From the NCBI GenBank assembly GCA_021029095.1, contig JAJOHG010000001.1:248001-312000 (forward strand): DNA of 64,000 bases. Reading direction: 5' to 3'. A model generated the notes under the pieces. The model ran no database searches and had not been told where the DNA came from. It was given only the letters and a program-made list of their open reading frames with translations. The DNA is from Phellopilus nigrolimitatus (Eukaryota > Basidiomycota > Agaricomycetes > Hymenochaetales > Hymenochaetaceae). Position numbers and translations under genes: made by a program. The first letter of the stretch is position 1. Each line of letters opens with the position of its first letter. Positions 24,001 to 36,868 of the stretch are shown here, piece after piece.

Positions 24001-25721
24001 TAACAGTAATCAGAACACAGGTGTACAAAGAAAGGATACGGAAAGCAGACCTCGCCAAGAACAAGATTACGTTCCGTAAGCTGCTCGAGCATCTCCTCGG
24101 CTCCCAAAGCGTCATCAAGCTGCGCCTTCAGTTCGTCGATTTGAATCTCAGCATTAGAAAGCTTGCCGAGACTAGAGTCGTATTGAGCTGCGAAGTGTTA
24201 ACTAGCAGAAAAATGATTATTCAAGGGGTCCCTCACAGTGTAATTCTTCGACACCCTGCAATTCTCGCTCGAGTTCTGCGATTCGATGCCGCTGCTCTTG
24301 CTCTGTCTCTCGAGATACATCTCGTAACCTAGGAGTCAGGAGAATCAGTAGCAGGTAAACCCTCTCAATGAAGTCACTGACCGAATCAGAGCCTCTTTGA
24401 GTCTGTCGTTGTGCTTCTCCAGTTGATTATACGCAATTGAAGATTTGATGGAGTCCTCTACTTCCCCACCCGCAGTTGCACCTCCTTCATTCAGTGATTC
24501 AAGCTCAACCTCTAGACTTTCAAATTTCTCCTGCAGAGACTGTAGCTCCATCTCCGCAGCTTCCGCGCGCTCCTCGGCTACCTCCTTATCCAACATGGCC
24601 ATTTCAAGCTGCTCTTGCGCATCGAGCATGCGATTCTCATTCGTTGCCTGTAGCTGCTCGGAGTCAGCCAAAGCGCGTCGATTTGAGGTAATCTCTTGCT
24701 GAAGGGCTGCAAGCTTCTGTTGCAGTTTAGGTCGGAGAGCGACGAAGTGGTTCACATCTGCAAGCTGAGCCTCGAGCTTTTCAATTACACGCGCATCATC
24801 CGAACGCTTAGCTTCCAAAACGCGAATCTTCGCTCTGAGCTCTTGAGTTTCCTGGTCCGCTTCTGCTTGCTATTGACTCAATGCTTAGATCAAACCAAAA
24901 GCATATTAAATGCTCCGGAAAGCTCACAATTTCCCTAACCAGTGAGGAAGGTGGTCTCTCGGGCTGCGGGGGGAGTTTTGAAGATGCCAGGAGGAAAGCT
25001 GAATGCGGGAGGAAGCGGCGGCGACGATGTTCGATGCGAATTCGAAGGAGATGTAGACAAGGGCGATTCCCGTACTCGCTGGTTCGGCCAGACGCTGTGG
25101 TCTTATGACCACTACTGGAGAAGGGGGGACGCTGTCGGCTGTATCAGTACGCTTCGATCGCGCAAGAGCTGGGCGGGGGGTAATAGAAGCTGGAGGCCCC
25201 AATGTTGTCTTCTTTGTCGGGGATGGCGGGCCCGCCTACTCGCGTACGCGAAACGGAAGCCGGAGTAGCAGGCTTCTGCGGACTATTCACGCGAGAAATG
25301 GCGGGCGATGGAGGCGCAACACTGCGCAAGGATTGCGTACGGATACGCCCACTGCTCAGTGCCCGTGTATGGCCAACTGGTGGTCGGACCGCAACGATTG
25401 GGGTCGGCTTGCGAGACGCATATCAAGTAGATGTCTCCAAACTAGTGATCACTCACTCACAGTGGTAAGAGGACTCGCGACACGACCTCCTAAACTGACG
25501 ACCTTCACCTGGCTCGGCCGCACGAATACGCCATGCGGTAAGTTGCACTTGAAGTATTGTATACCCTGTACAGATCCGTCGTTCTTTCCTTTCGGCTCGT
25601 AGAGCTCAATGCCAATCCATCTTCCAGGCGCGAACTCGGTTGTACCGTTGAAGCGCACGAGACCTCGACCCGTTGGGACGTCGACGACGGTGCCAAGTGA
25701 CATCGTATCACTGACAGACAT
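21093..25721 (-). CDS. Dynactin large subunit (p150Glued-like)
   Basis: The large dynactin subunit, which links dynein to microtubules and cargo. The ATG at 25719-25721 opens an N-terminal CAP-Gly domain: [39 protein letters not shown] and [11 protein letters not shown] Ser/Pro-rich linker follows (about 25450-24920), then long coiled coils ([39 protein letters not shown] in altered register near 23900). A dynactin-type C-terminal region ends in a Ser/Pro-rich segment and ASVFGAAR at 21093. Many short introns interrupt the gene. In the linker the frame changes three times, each at a homopolymer: cccc at 25197-25200 and ccc at 25069-25071 look one base too long, and gggggg at 24968-24973 one base too short. 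With these allowed for, the linker reads as one Ser/Pro-rich segment. One change could instead be a 58-nt intron. Confidence 0.85.
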
Positions 25722-26007
25722 GGTTTCCCGCTATTATTTTGAGAATTAAATTAATGAATGTTGGTCGACAAAAGGATGTCGTCAAGAAATATCGCCAGGA
25801 GAACGTCGCTCCTCGGACGCGTTGTGAACAGAATAGAGAGAGAAACAGTGAGCAAGTAATGGATTCTCGTGGATTGCAGAGTCTCAGAGAGTTCGGGCCG
25901 CTACGACATGAAGTTTCTTGAAGAGATACCACCGAGAACCGCAGCTGCCTCGCGTCGATCGGCGCGCGCGTTGATCTCAAGGATTGTCGACGCGCTTGCT
26001 TCCTGCC
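25722..26007. promoter_or_regulatory. Divergent promoter of the dynactin and amidohydrolase genes
   Basis: A 286-bp divergent intergenic space between two start codons. No distinct core-promoter motif stands out. Confidence 0.4.
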
Positions 26008-27570
26008 ATGAAGGTCTTCTACCACGCAGATTGTTTATTGCATAACCCTCCCTTCGAAATCCTCGGAAAGGAAGTACCTTATCTTGAAACCCCGTCTCGA
26101 CTTTCTATCATACAAAAAGCTTTATCTGAGAAACCAGGCAACTTCGAGATCTCCGATGAACTTGATAACAACATAGACCTGAGGGAATGGATTTTGAAAA
26201 TACATGAATCAGAGTATCTGGACTACCTCGAAACAGCCTACGATACATGGGTCTCAGATGGCGGTGACGAGGTGCCTGGCCATTTGTACTTGCTTGAGCG
26301 TACCACGCTTTATCTCAGCTATTAGACTGCTGTCTTTCCGGAGGCTTTTCCTCATATCTCTCTGCTACCCAAGAAACCCTATAATCCGAGAGAGCTGTCT
26401 TCAATCGCTAGAGCGGGTCGGAGCTACTCATGTTATCTGCTCTCCGTCTCATGACTGAAATTCTACTTCAGGGCTGTACTGTTTTGACTTGAGCAGCCCG
26501 ATTACCAAAGGTTGATTCTGATAACGGCTGTCAATTTAATGTTGAACTGAGACTGTATACTTAGATACTTACAAATCCGTCCTCGCCGCCCTGCGCGTTA
26601 CCCTCACGGCAGCCAATGAAGTACGTTCTCTGGCTGCCGGCGAAGGTGTGTTTGCGCTTTGGTACGCCTTTTTTTTTGTGAGATGAGGCTGAGGTTTAGC
26701 TGTGCAACCACGAAGTCGTCCCCCAGGACACCATGCAATGCCGTCTTTGTGTGGAGGCTACTGCTTTATCAACAATGTAGCTGTCGCCGCTCGATTTCTC
26801 CAAATGGCTACTTTTCAGCATAGTCCTACTAAGCTCGCGATTTTGGATATCGATTATCATCACGGCAAAGGAAGTGAGACATTATATTCTGATACCTTTG
26901 CAAAAAGATCTAAGTGCATTGCTCTGGAAAGCTCAGGAAGCATTTTACACAGATTCCTCAGTGCTTTACGTGTCGTTGCACGGAGAAAATGATTATCCAT
27001 GTAGGCTCCTTCTTAGGTACTTTACACCGTTCTGACGCTGCTCATGTCGCCTAATAAACGGATTACACTGGCTTTGTATCTGAAACTGGTGATGGTGAAG
27101 GAGAAGGATACAATTTCAATTATCCTTTGCCCAGAGGAACGACTGGAGATGATGAATATTGCGCTGCTCTAGAACATGCTACAACAACAATTCAAAGTTT
27201 CGACCCGGCGTATCTTTTAGTGAGGTACTTCGCTCTTTCTTCTTTCTAGACACATTTTCCTCATGTTATTTTGTTACAAAGCTTAGGAGTCGACACACAT
27301 ATAGAAGACCCTATTTGTGACTTTAATATCACAATCGAAGGCTACCTTCGTATTGGAAAAGTTATCTCCAACATACAGAAGCCTACCTTGTTTGTTTTAG
27401 AAGGGTGACTTTTCACAAGTGACTTTCTCATAAATGGTGACTGAGATTTTTATTTCGCTTGCTCAAGCGGGTACGATCTCGAAAGCATTGGACTGAACGT
27501 CCGAAATGTTTTGGATGGGTTCCAAGGAAAAAATAGTCTGTGGGATTTTTTTTTTTTTCAATATGGCTAG
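26008..27570 (+). CDS. Histone-deacetylase-like amidohydrolase (acetylpolyamine amidohydrolase type)
   Basis: A Zn-dependent arginase-fold deacetylase. It resembles the acetylpolyamine amidohydrolase/HDAC-like group more than classical nuclear HDACs; the substrate could be acetylated polyamines or protein lysines. The start is the ATG at 26008 (MKVFYHADCLLHNPP). Motifs in order are ALCRPPGHHA (His-His pair), GGYCFINNVAVAA, LDIDYHHGKGTQEAFYTD (metal-binding Asp and His), SLHGENDYP, GYNFNYPLPRGT, VSLGVDTHIEDP and LEGGYDLESIG. The gene ends at the stop at 27568-27570 after a run of 13 T coding FFFF. I read at least eight introns. The intron at 27001-27061 ends in GG instead of AG before ATTACACTGG, so the gene may be mis-spliced or carry a sequence error. 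The upstream region is shared with dynactin. Confidence 0.78.
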
Positions 27571-27810
27571 CTACGAGATATATGTACAATTCGATTGAAA
27601 TGTACCCGAGGTTTTGTTGGGTTTCAAGAGCATGAGCTGACTCACTTACACGAACGCGAGGAAACGCCACATGAAGGTGCATTCTATTATTAGCAAGTGA
27701 TCGAAGCAACACTTTGCGTTTGAACGACGTCACTTACCTACGCGAACAAATACTTAGCTTTGGAGAGCCATGGCGCTCTGGGACAAAGCTGAATCCTGAA
27801 GAGAACGCTC

Positions 27811-30800
27811 ATGTCGCACAAGGCACACGAAGCCTACTCGGGGAAAAATCCTGTCCCCAAAGTCGCTCTAAGGAGCATACTCGATCCCTCAGGAGCAACG
27901 GAGGCAAAGGCAAAAGGTCTCGTCCACAACGATAATAAGGATGAAGAGAAAGAACAAGACGAGACAGCGAGGCTACGAAACAGATGGTGAAGGAAATGAA
28001 GTGAAGGTCAGGGACCCTGTCACTGGTGAGGAGACGGTACGTTTACTAGACCGGTGCTTGCCATACGCTGTAGAATAATGCGTTCTATTTCTTGACAGGC
28101 CGTCAAATATGGCGGAGATGAACAAGACTCGACAGATACCTGTAACAGAGGAGAAAATATTCTATCCATGGATTATCCTCCACCCAGTACGCCACCTTCT
28201 TCACTAGTTCACTATATCAAAAAGCATTATTGACGTTGTACTTGCAGACTGGTCAGCTCATAGATCTCATGTGCTGAAGCTCACGCATTCGTCCATCGTC
28301 AAAATTATGATGGCTTATGTTGCATCGCCAATTTTCTTCTACTTTATCTCAACTCTCCCGTTCTTTCGTATGCTCACGACTTCTCAAACCCATCCTTATC
28401 TTGGCTTGGCCGTCTTTCTCATTTTCACAGTAACTCCCCCTTCGATCTTGGCGTACATACTTCTCTTCACTCTCGACAATCAGTCAGCGGAAGACTTCGC
28501 CGATCGCGTATGGGACGCAGAGCGTACTCGTGGGCTTGCCGCGGGAGGAGATTACAATGGGGACGGAATGGCAGGCGATGAAGGTCGCGTAAGGGAAAGT
28601 GCTGAGTGGTTGAATACTGTCTTGAAAGGCATTTGGCCAATCATCAACCCAGACTTGTGAGCGACTTTAATTCGCTTTTAAACGGTACTTTTTCCAGTCT
28701 TAACTATCGTTTGGATAGGTTCAACTCAGTTGTCGATATGCTCGAAGACATTATGCAAGCCAGCGCTCCGAAATTTATTGTAGGCATTCGCGTTCTTTCT
28801 CCTTTTCTGATATGACTTAAGTCATTTTCTAGCATTCTGTCCGCGTCGCGGACATAGGGCAGGGCTCAAATGCTATGCGAGTGACATCCATCCGTTCTCT
28901 TCCTGACATAGGTGTAGAGGAAGCACTTCACGATGCTGATGATGCCGTGAAGGAGAATCTCATGCGTGAACATGTCGTAAGCCGCTATTTATTCGACTTG
29001 AGGGGTATTCCAGTTGTGCTGAGCTATAGATTATGTCAGAACGTCGAAGTTTCTTTCGCGTATCGTGCACTTCCTAGCGGGTCAAAAGCCTACACTAAAG
29101 CGCATAATGCCCAGTACGTCTTTCTCCGGAGCTGCTACGAGTCATCTTACTTACGCCCTGTGCAGCATCCTTGTTGAATTCTTTCTTGGCGTGGCAGGCG
29201 TTTATGAGTTCAAACTCCGTGAGTGATAATTTATGTTTCCGGGAGCAACAACGTCCCTTTCAACGTCGACATTACAGCGGTATGGGTTGAACTGAAAGGT
29301 GTTTTTGGGACTGCACGAGCGAGGTATGCTATGAGCACGCAGTCATAAAAGGATTGAAACTAACGCATGACGAATCAGGATGGAGCTGATCCCAGATCCT
29401 CCTTTGTTAGTAGCGTCATGGGTTTTTCAGCTTCATATTGATAACTGATAAAAATGTGCAGTATCAAGACCACTTTGCTGACGCTCATGGGTCTCCCGCG
29501 CGTCTCAATATCTGTTGTACCTATGTCTAGATCCTTACCGAATGTCATGAACATTCCGCTTTTGGTATGTGACGAAGAACGTAGCATCGGCTCTGTCTTA
29601 AATCAAACTTTCACCTAGTCTTCCTTTATTGCAAAATCCATCGAGACTGCCTGTGCAGAATATGTTGCTCCTCGTAGCCTCACCCTGGACTTACAGCAGC
29701 TAATAAGTGGGGACGATATCAAGAAAGGTACGCATATTTAGGCCATCTTCGGGTGGTGTCTTAATACACTTCGCTCCATAGACACAGAAGCTATTGGTGT
29801 CATTGTCATTCACATACATCGTGCTACGGGCTTGAAGAAGATGGATACGAGAAACTCTTCGGGTTAGTTGGTGCTTCTTTCATCCGCACAGCTCAGCTTC
29901 CAAACGTATTTTCTTCAATGCCTTTATTGCTATTACTTTCAATCCGTACTCACTTCACAGACACGGCTTCCTCAGATCCATACGTGACAATTACCCATTC
30001 GCGGCAAGGCAAACCTCTATATAGCACGCGCATCATCTTTGCGGATGTGAATCCATGCTTCGAAGAGACTGCTGCAGTTATCATAGATGCAAATGCGATC
30101 AAAATTAGAGACACAAAACTGAGCATGCAATTGTGGGATTCTGACAGAGCTAGCGCCGTACGTTTCTACTTTTCCATAATTAACTTCGTTTGAACTGATT
30201 TATGGGTAGGATGATATGATGGGATTTGTTGAAATTGACGTCCTTGGTCGGTCCAGTCTGTTCATTTTCCATACCTCTTTATTCTAATTTCTAGCGACTA
30301 GATTTGATGCGTAATAAGAATACTCCGACTCGCCGCGTGTCTCCTCTTACAAGCCCGGACTCTGAATCTCGACCTGGAAGCATTGAATACACTGTCGGAT
30401 ATTATGCCAAAATGGTACCAAACAGCAAGCTGGTGACCGATGGCACTGATCCCGCTGTCCCGGAAGATTTGAAAAAGCATGACCCAGACTTCCAGGAGGC
30501 GCGTGCCGTTGCGCTAAATGACCTAGAAGCAGCCGTTCTTATTACGCCGCCCGACCCAGACTGGCCGTCGGGAATAATCAGCATCCAAGTTCATGAAATT
30601 AGGGATGTCAAAGTGCGTATGGAGGGCCGTGAGACAAGTATGATGGGTCAGGGTCGGAAAGAAGGTCAGAAAGGTCAGGATGACGATGGCGGAGAGCAAG
30701 AGGAAGGTTCCGACCTTCCTTCGCCATACTGCACGATGTGAGCTATGCAAGTCCGTAAGGTGTTCAAGAGCTAACAAAGTTTTTTCGGCAGTGCTATCAA

Positions 30801-32147
30801 CGATAACTTGGTGATTTGATGACTCGTTACTTTTTTGGTGTGAAATTAATTACTCCAACTTTTAGATTTACTCGACGCGCGTGAAACCGATTACTTCAAC
30901 CCCGGTTTTTAATGCGGGTGCGGAGAGGTTTCTTCGGGACTGGCGATCTGCTCACATCAGCGTGACTGTACGAGACTCTCGCATGCGTGAAAACGACCCT
31001 GTTCTAGGCATCGTTTTCTTGAAGGTCGGTAATAGACCATGTCATTCAACCAGTGTCATTGACACAGATGTCCTATAGGTATCTGAACTCTTGGCAAACG
31101 CGTCGGAAGTTACGCGTTTCTTCCCTTTAGAGGATGGGATTGGCTATGGCTCAGCACGCATTTCGGTGCTCTTCAGGCCGGTCCAAGCAGCGCTTCCGAC
31201 AAACTTGCTGGGATTCGACACTGGCACGCTCGTGGTCCACAAGTTAAGCGTCAAGCTGGATTCCAACAATACGGACCGCCTTCTTTCCACGTTGCAATCA
31301 TGCGGAGTCAAATTAAAAATATCTTCGTCTTCCGACAAATATTCTCGGAAGACTGCTGAACACGCGGAAGACGGCAGTGTTGTTTGGCATGGTGACCGCA
31401 CATCAGAAATCCCCGTCCGACAACGGTACAACACAGCACTAACAATGCGGTTCAAAGAGACGGTTGGGATGAATCCCGGGACGCTGGGCATGGCCGTTCT
31501 TTGGCTTCGTGACGTTGTCGATGGCGAGGACAGCACGATGGAAGTTGCGCTGTTCCAATCGAATGATTATAGTCGCCTCAAACAGAACTACGTTCCACCG
31601 GACGGGAGCCTCGACATGTGGGACACTGGCCGGGAAAAGTTGACAAGGATCGGGACGGTTCGAATAGAGCTGACTTTCCAGCCGGGAATCAGCAGCGTGC
31701 ACCGGAAGGTAATGAACATGTCAGACCGGGGGCAGAAGAACATGTGGGACGAGGCGGATAGACGAGGCGCTTCTGGTTTACAAGAGAAAGTTGGTGTTCA
31801 AGATGGGAATGCCGTCTCGGGTGAGAATACTGAAGTCGGCAAAGAAGACGTCCACGTTGAAAAGCAAGAAAGCGGAAGCGAGGATGACTCGGGAAGAACG
31901 AATGGGCAAGCAATCGAGCAGGCAAAAGGGGGCAACGAAAACAGGTGAAGAGAAAGGCCTCATGGACAAATTGCGAGAGTGGAAAAAGCACGAGAAGGAG
32001 TTGCATCGTCAACATCGAGGTGCTTTGCAGACTAAACCAGGGCGGACGGTTGAATGGCTCAAAGACAACGTTGAGGAAGCCGGGCAGAAAGTGAAGGATC
32101 GGTTCAAGATGCACTCGCGTCAGCCGGACATCGAGACTGAGGTCTAA
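27811..32147 (+). CDS. Tricalbin-like ER-plasma membrane tether
   Basis: A tricalbin/extended-synaptotagmin protein that tethers ER to plasma membrane and carries lipids through an SMP domain. From the ATG at 27811 come a charged N-terminus, then hydrophobic segments (FFYFISTLPFF; LAVFLIFTVTPPSILAYILL). The SMP domain starts at AEWLNTVLKGIWPIINPDL, and several C2 domains follow, for example RATGLKKMD with ASSDPYVTITHS, and a later one around TFQPGISS. Introns are short and in-frame through the SMP part. Near the 3' end the frame changes at the GGGGG run at 31928-31932: it continues as GLMDKLREWKKHEKELHRQH, a conserved tricalbin tail, to EIETEV-like DIETEV and the stop at 32145-32147. A second shift is likely near 27967-27972, between a Lys/Glu-rich part and GYETDGEGNEV. 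Both look like single extra bases. Confidence 0.88.
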
Positions 32148-32361
32148 CAAGCATGCATCTACATACTCTTCCCATTTCTCTTCAACTATGCATTTCAGGT
32201 TTTATTTATTTTCACCTCCAATGTACGGACATTCTCATTCGCCGGCCTCTATTTCCACGCACTGATAAAGAGCAAACGTGGTATCGCAATGTGTATTAAT
32301 CAGGGATTCTGAAGTGTATTGAAATAAATTTATATGTAGCAATGCCAAGTCCGAACACATG

Positions 32362-33302
32362 TTAGCGGGTCATATAACCTAAGAGAAATACCATGCAAAG
32401 TCCTATTACACATCCAATTATAAGCGAGTCTCTGCGCCTCCGCGATTTGACCATAGAGAGAAGGTTGTTGATTCCCGGCATTGTATCTACAGAGACGTCA
32501 GCGAAGGTAGTTTAGAACGCAAGTAAACGCGTACTAAGTACACCAGCCATCCTAGTGCCTATCCCATCGAGTGCACTTCGTTGTCGGCCAAACTCCGCAC
32601 GAGTCTCATAGGCTTGCCTAATACGCACGTCAATTCGGTATTGAATGTCGAGAAGAAAGTACATACTCAAGAATGTCATCTGTCATTCGATGAGAACTGT
32701 CGATATGTCCTCGTTCGGTCAGCAATGCTTCTGCTGCGGAAGACTTATACGCACTGAGACACGCAAAATAAGGGAGCGGTTTAGTCGCAAGTCAGTCACG
32801 ACAAGTATATACACGTACTCAATATCGTTCCGCACTCCAGAGAGCAAATTGGCACGGTCTAATGCAGCCTTGACATTAGCCTGGTAGATTTTGCTGTCAG
32901 AAGAAGTCTGAGATGGGTGTATGAAATGTACGACCTTTGTTCTGTTGCTGTCTCTTTCGTAGTCGTTTAAAACATCTCTGTGTCGTTGTATTGTACGCGT
33001 CATGGATTGAGAAGGGGGAGAGTCTGGATCGTTGAGTAACGTCACCAGCTCTTCATTTGTCTCCCTGAGCTGTACTCTACTTAAGCTAAGCTCGAGGACC
33101 TCTGTATTATTCGAATACGCACCTTCTCCAAGAGTCCGTCGACCTCCTCCTCTAAGTCTCTCCACCGATCGCTCGACCCGCTGGCCTCCAGGTCGTCTTC
33201 GCGACCAATGTTCGCGGCCAATCTTGAGTAGGAGGTCAGTTTCGTGTCTAAGACAGACTCTAGCGTTCGGCATTGTCGACGCAAGTTATCGTAGGTCGAC
33301 AT
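32362..33302 (-). CDS. gos1: Golgi SNARE GOS1 (GOSR1 homologue)
   Basis: A Golgi Qb-SNARE of about 220 residues, acting in ER-Golgi and intra-Golgi vesicle fusion. The ATG at 33300-33302 gives MSTYDNLRRQCRTLE. The order of segments matches the family: LRETNEELVTLLNDP, TIQRHRDVLNDYERD, ANVKAALDRANLLSGVRND, the SNARE helix AYKSSAAEALLTERGHIDSS with HRMTDDILEQAYETR, and PGINNLLSMVKSRRRRDS before the C-terminal anchor LIIGCVIGLCMVFLLGYM. The stop is at 32362-32364. Introns are short GT-AG, one of them after LLEK, one after the NRTK segment and one before TMPGINN. There is no frameshift. The promoter lies in the large gene-poor region to its right. Confidence 0.9.
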
Positions 33303-36300
33303 TTTGCTTCTTGTCAATAGCAGAGCTCAAGCACGACTGCGCTGCCGACCGCTCCTCACAAACGTGGGAATCCATAACTGGATTTCGCTCTTCGCGGTCG
33401 ACTTTCCCTTTCATCCTGATTGTCCTTGACCTACTCGGAATTTTGAAGACCGTAGATACCCCCTTGTCCCTGCTGTGCAATCTGCTTTGCGATCATGTCT
33501 ACTAGTGTATGGTAGCAATGGACGATTTGCTTCATCGAAATTCGAGACGACCAAGTCACTCACTTCCTATCTCCTCCGATACTTCGAACGGACACACAAT
33601 GGCTCGTTCGTGAGATCTTACTATCTGGATTGTTAATACGCTGCTAAAATCTGCTACGTGCAGTGCCACTGTTCTTCCATTGCGCCTGTAAAGATTCCTG
33701 CGGTGTGAATGTATGACGACATTGCGGCCTTTTTCGATGGACAAAAGTACCCGTAAAGGCTCTCTACTGCCCTGGCATCACGTCTAGTTGGCTTCTCAAT
33801 GCAATTTTCACCCGCTGCGTTCTTTGTTATCCGCTCTTATTCGCCAGTTCGTTATCGAATTTCGGGGCAGCTACATCATTCTAGCCAAAAATGCCTTCGT
33901 TATCTTGCACGTACAGTCACGATTGAGTAGATGAGTAATCCGAAGCCCGCTCTCTCATACATGCTATTGCGAAGACTGTCACTTTCAAGGTTCTCGTGGT
34001 TTCCAATTAAAATACTTACATTCAAATTCCGACTGACTCGTGCACAACGTCTTTTCTTAGTGAGTTCTTCTCTTGCTAATATTTTGTACACCTCATCCTT
34101 CTCCGTTGTGATCGTAACTTTATAACTCTCTTAAGACATCAAGTACCAGATGGAAGGCTGACTTTGGTTTTATGTGTATTGCTTGCGCTGATCTTGTTCC
34201 TTTAGAAAACAGGGTTGGAAGGCCTGCGGCTAGGGCAGCAACGTGTGTGATGGCGGGCATGCGGGGATAGTTTTGAACGTGGATACAGCGCCCACATTTC
34301 CCTCAAGAAGACTGCGCATACATCCGTTCGCCATTTGATATGATTCCGATGCTGCACGAGATATGGCCGAACAACGCTTTTATTGCCGCTTCTTGCTCTA
34401 TTATCCACTTGGACTCCGCATTTCCTCGCGGCGGAGCGTCGGGCGCTCAGTATCGGAAAGAAAATCGACGTATAACTCCATCGGATGATTTTTGCCAGAC
34501 TATCAACGCCGCGTTCTGATCTTCGCTATTTATTGCAGTGGAGGCTATTGCGCGGTAAAGAATGAAATAACGGTGTTTTCTGGTCAAATGACACCGTTTG
34601 GAGCAGATGGATCTTCAAGCTAGAAATCTCAGGCTTCTTGGAGAGCATGGACGAGCAGTTCGCCGCATGTCTTCCATAATCCACGCAAGTTATTTATAAT
34701 GAAAATCACATTGATTAGGCGCATAGACATGCTAACTACGAACACATGACCTATGCTAATATTTGAGAAACTGGCTAGGATTTAGAATGCTCTCGTGGCC
34801 TTTTCCCGGGTTAACCGTCAATTGCCCTCCCTTGCCTTGTCCCCCGTACGACATCACGCACCCTTTGAAGACCACTATTACTCAATCTTTTGCCATTGCA
34901 GAAAAATTACTTCATTCAGGACGCGACCCTAAATTTGCCGGTGGGTCGTTTACTTTGGGAATAAGAAAATCTGCCCAACACTACTCCGACACGTCTTGTG
35001 ACCCCCCTTCACATTATCCTTGTAATGTTCTGCTGTGGGGAAAGTTGAACACCGGGCGACTCAGAAACGTGAAAGGTGCGGTCCTCCGTGTTCATATGGT
35101 GACTCATCGCGTGTTCACTCACAGCGTTCCTCCTTCACTCTCCACTCGTGCCCAGGTTCCCTACTTGCGTGGATTATCCGTTCCGAAATCGATGGGGATG
35201 GGATACTAGTGCTCTTTCATTTTCTTGAACTACTTGCTCGTCGGCCGATAACACTCGGCCCGTACGGGTACTTCTGGACTTTTCGCACCTTTTTTCCGAT
35301 TTCCTGCGCTCGACGGCAGGCCTGAGTTCGGCGCGCGTCCGCCAGCCTCGATTCCGTGATCCGCAAGCCACCCTGCTGGTCCGCCCGTACTAACCACGCC
35401 GATCCGCCTCAAATCGATGCGAGTTCTCTTCCAGTGACGTCTGCCTCGAGCAAGCTGCTCGCCTTGTAGCTCTGCGGGTTATCGGGTGCGTGCGTCGATA
35501 AGAGACGACTTGTTTCTTTCCTTTACTTCGCATTTTAATTTCAAGACACATGGGGATGTCATTCTACGTCATCGATTTCTTTTTTGTCCCACCCGAAGGG
35601 TTGTATCTGTACGTATAAGCTTTTTGTTTATGTATTTGCACTTTGGCCAGCAACGTCTTCTGGAATTTAACAACTCCATAAGGATTGCGGTGGAGAGGAG
35701 GATCCGCGCTCATAGCCGAAGCCACAATTATGCGTATGTGCTCGCCGAGTTGACACGGACTCGGAAGGCCACCTCGGACAGCATCGCAGTAAGATGGCGC
35801 TCCATATGCTCCTCACTTTGCTAGCGTAGTGGATTTGAAATGGGCGTGAAGTACGAGGAGCCCTGCGAGGAGTCCTTTGGATCGTCTAATTCAGGAAGTA
35901 AACCAAAAAAACAAACAATGCAAGCAGAAGTCCAGCTCGACGCACTAGCGCCGCACCACCGCGCCATTGAGGCAACCTGGCTGACGGAAAACGCTCGGGG
36001 CGAGTCGTGTGCTAACATTCCTTCTCTCCAGCGAAACCAGCAGTGCGAAAGGGATTTGAATATGGACATTCTGGAGCGGGTCGAAGCTCGCCTTGCAACT
36101 GGCTTTCTAATCTCTGTGTGTAGAATCGCACGCAGCTCAGCTCATCGTGTGCCCCATTCGCGGAGCTTTTATTAGCCTCCTGGGATCTCCGCGTGCAGAC
36201 TCCAACAGGCAGTTGGCGCTCCTCGAGCGCGAGCGGATTCACTTGAGTTCAGTTCAGAGCGTTTGCAAATGTATATACTTGTAAAAGGTCTAGAGCGGGA

Positions 36301-36829
36301 GTGTCGCTGACATCGAAGCAGGGCGCGCTCGATGCCTCGACCGCCTACATATAGCTGGGCGGCGACCGATTGATCATCCAGGGAGGAAACGCTGAAATCA
36401 GCTCGGGGTTCGCTTTTCGCCTGTACACCGCGAAGAAGCAAAAACACGATTTATTGATTATTCGCCTTTCCAAAGCCCAAGCGGTTCTCCCACTCTAGAA
36501 GGTACTTGTGCACATGTATGCGCGCTATGCGTGTGCGCCTCTAGTACTAGTAGGTTCTCTTCGCTCGGGGCTCCCGGCAGCGGCTTCCTGAAATTAAATG
36601 CCCTGCGTCTGTGTAAGTCCGCTTGATCATATCAACTCGCGGGTTTTGTCTGGTCTGGTCTGCGACGAAGCGTGTTTTTTCTTCCAGCCGTACACGCGAA
36701 GACGTCCACTTGGCATACCTATCCTCGTCTAATCGCCGTCCCCGCACCTTCGCACCAGGCGGGCGAGGTGCCGAACGCTGCAGGACGCGCACACGCGCAT
36801 AAGCCCGCAGGCTCTTCTGTCTTCCATGT

Positions 36830-36868
36830 CTCCTTCTGCGGTTCCTTCTGCGGTTCCTTCTGCGGTTC
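36830..36868. repeat. Tandem 12-nt repeat (ttccttctgcgg), about three copies
   Basis: Three nearly perfect head-to-tail copies of a 12-nt unit lie in the GC-rich non-coding stretch. Confidence 0.8.

Noticed and set aside
25105..25602. Plus-strand open frame opposite the dynactin linker and CAP-Gly exons
   Set aside because: It is the complement of a conserved CAP-Gly domain on the minus strand.
27541..27556. Run of 13 T at the end of the amidohydrolase gene taken as a terminator
   Set aside because: It fits in the coding frame as four Phe codons before the stop.
31144..32150. Minus-strand open frames over the tricalbin 3' exons
   Set aside because: They mirror the coding exon and show no independent motif.
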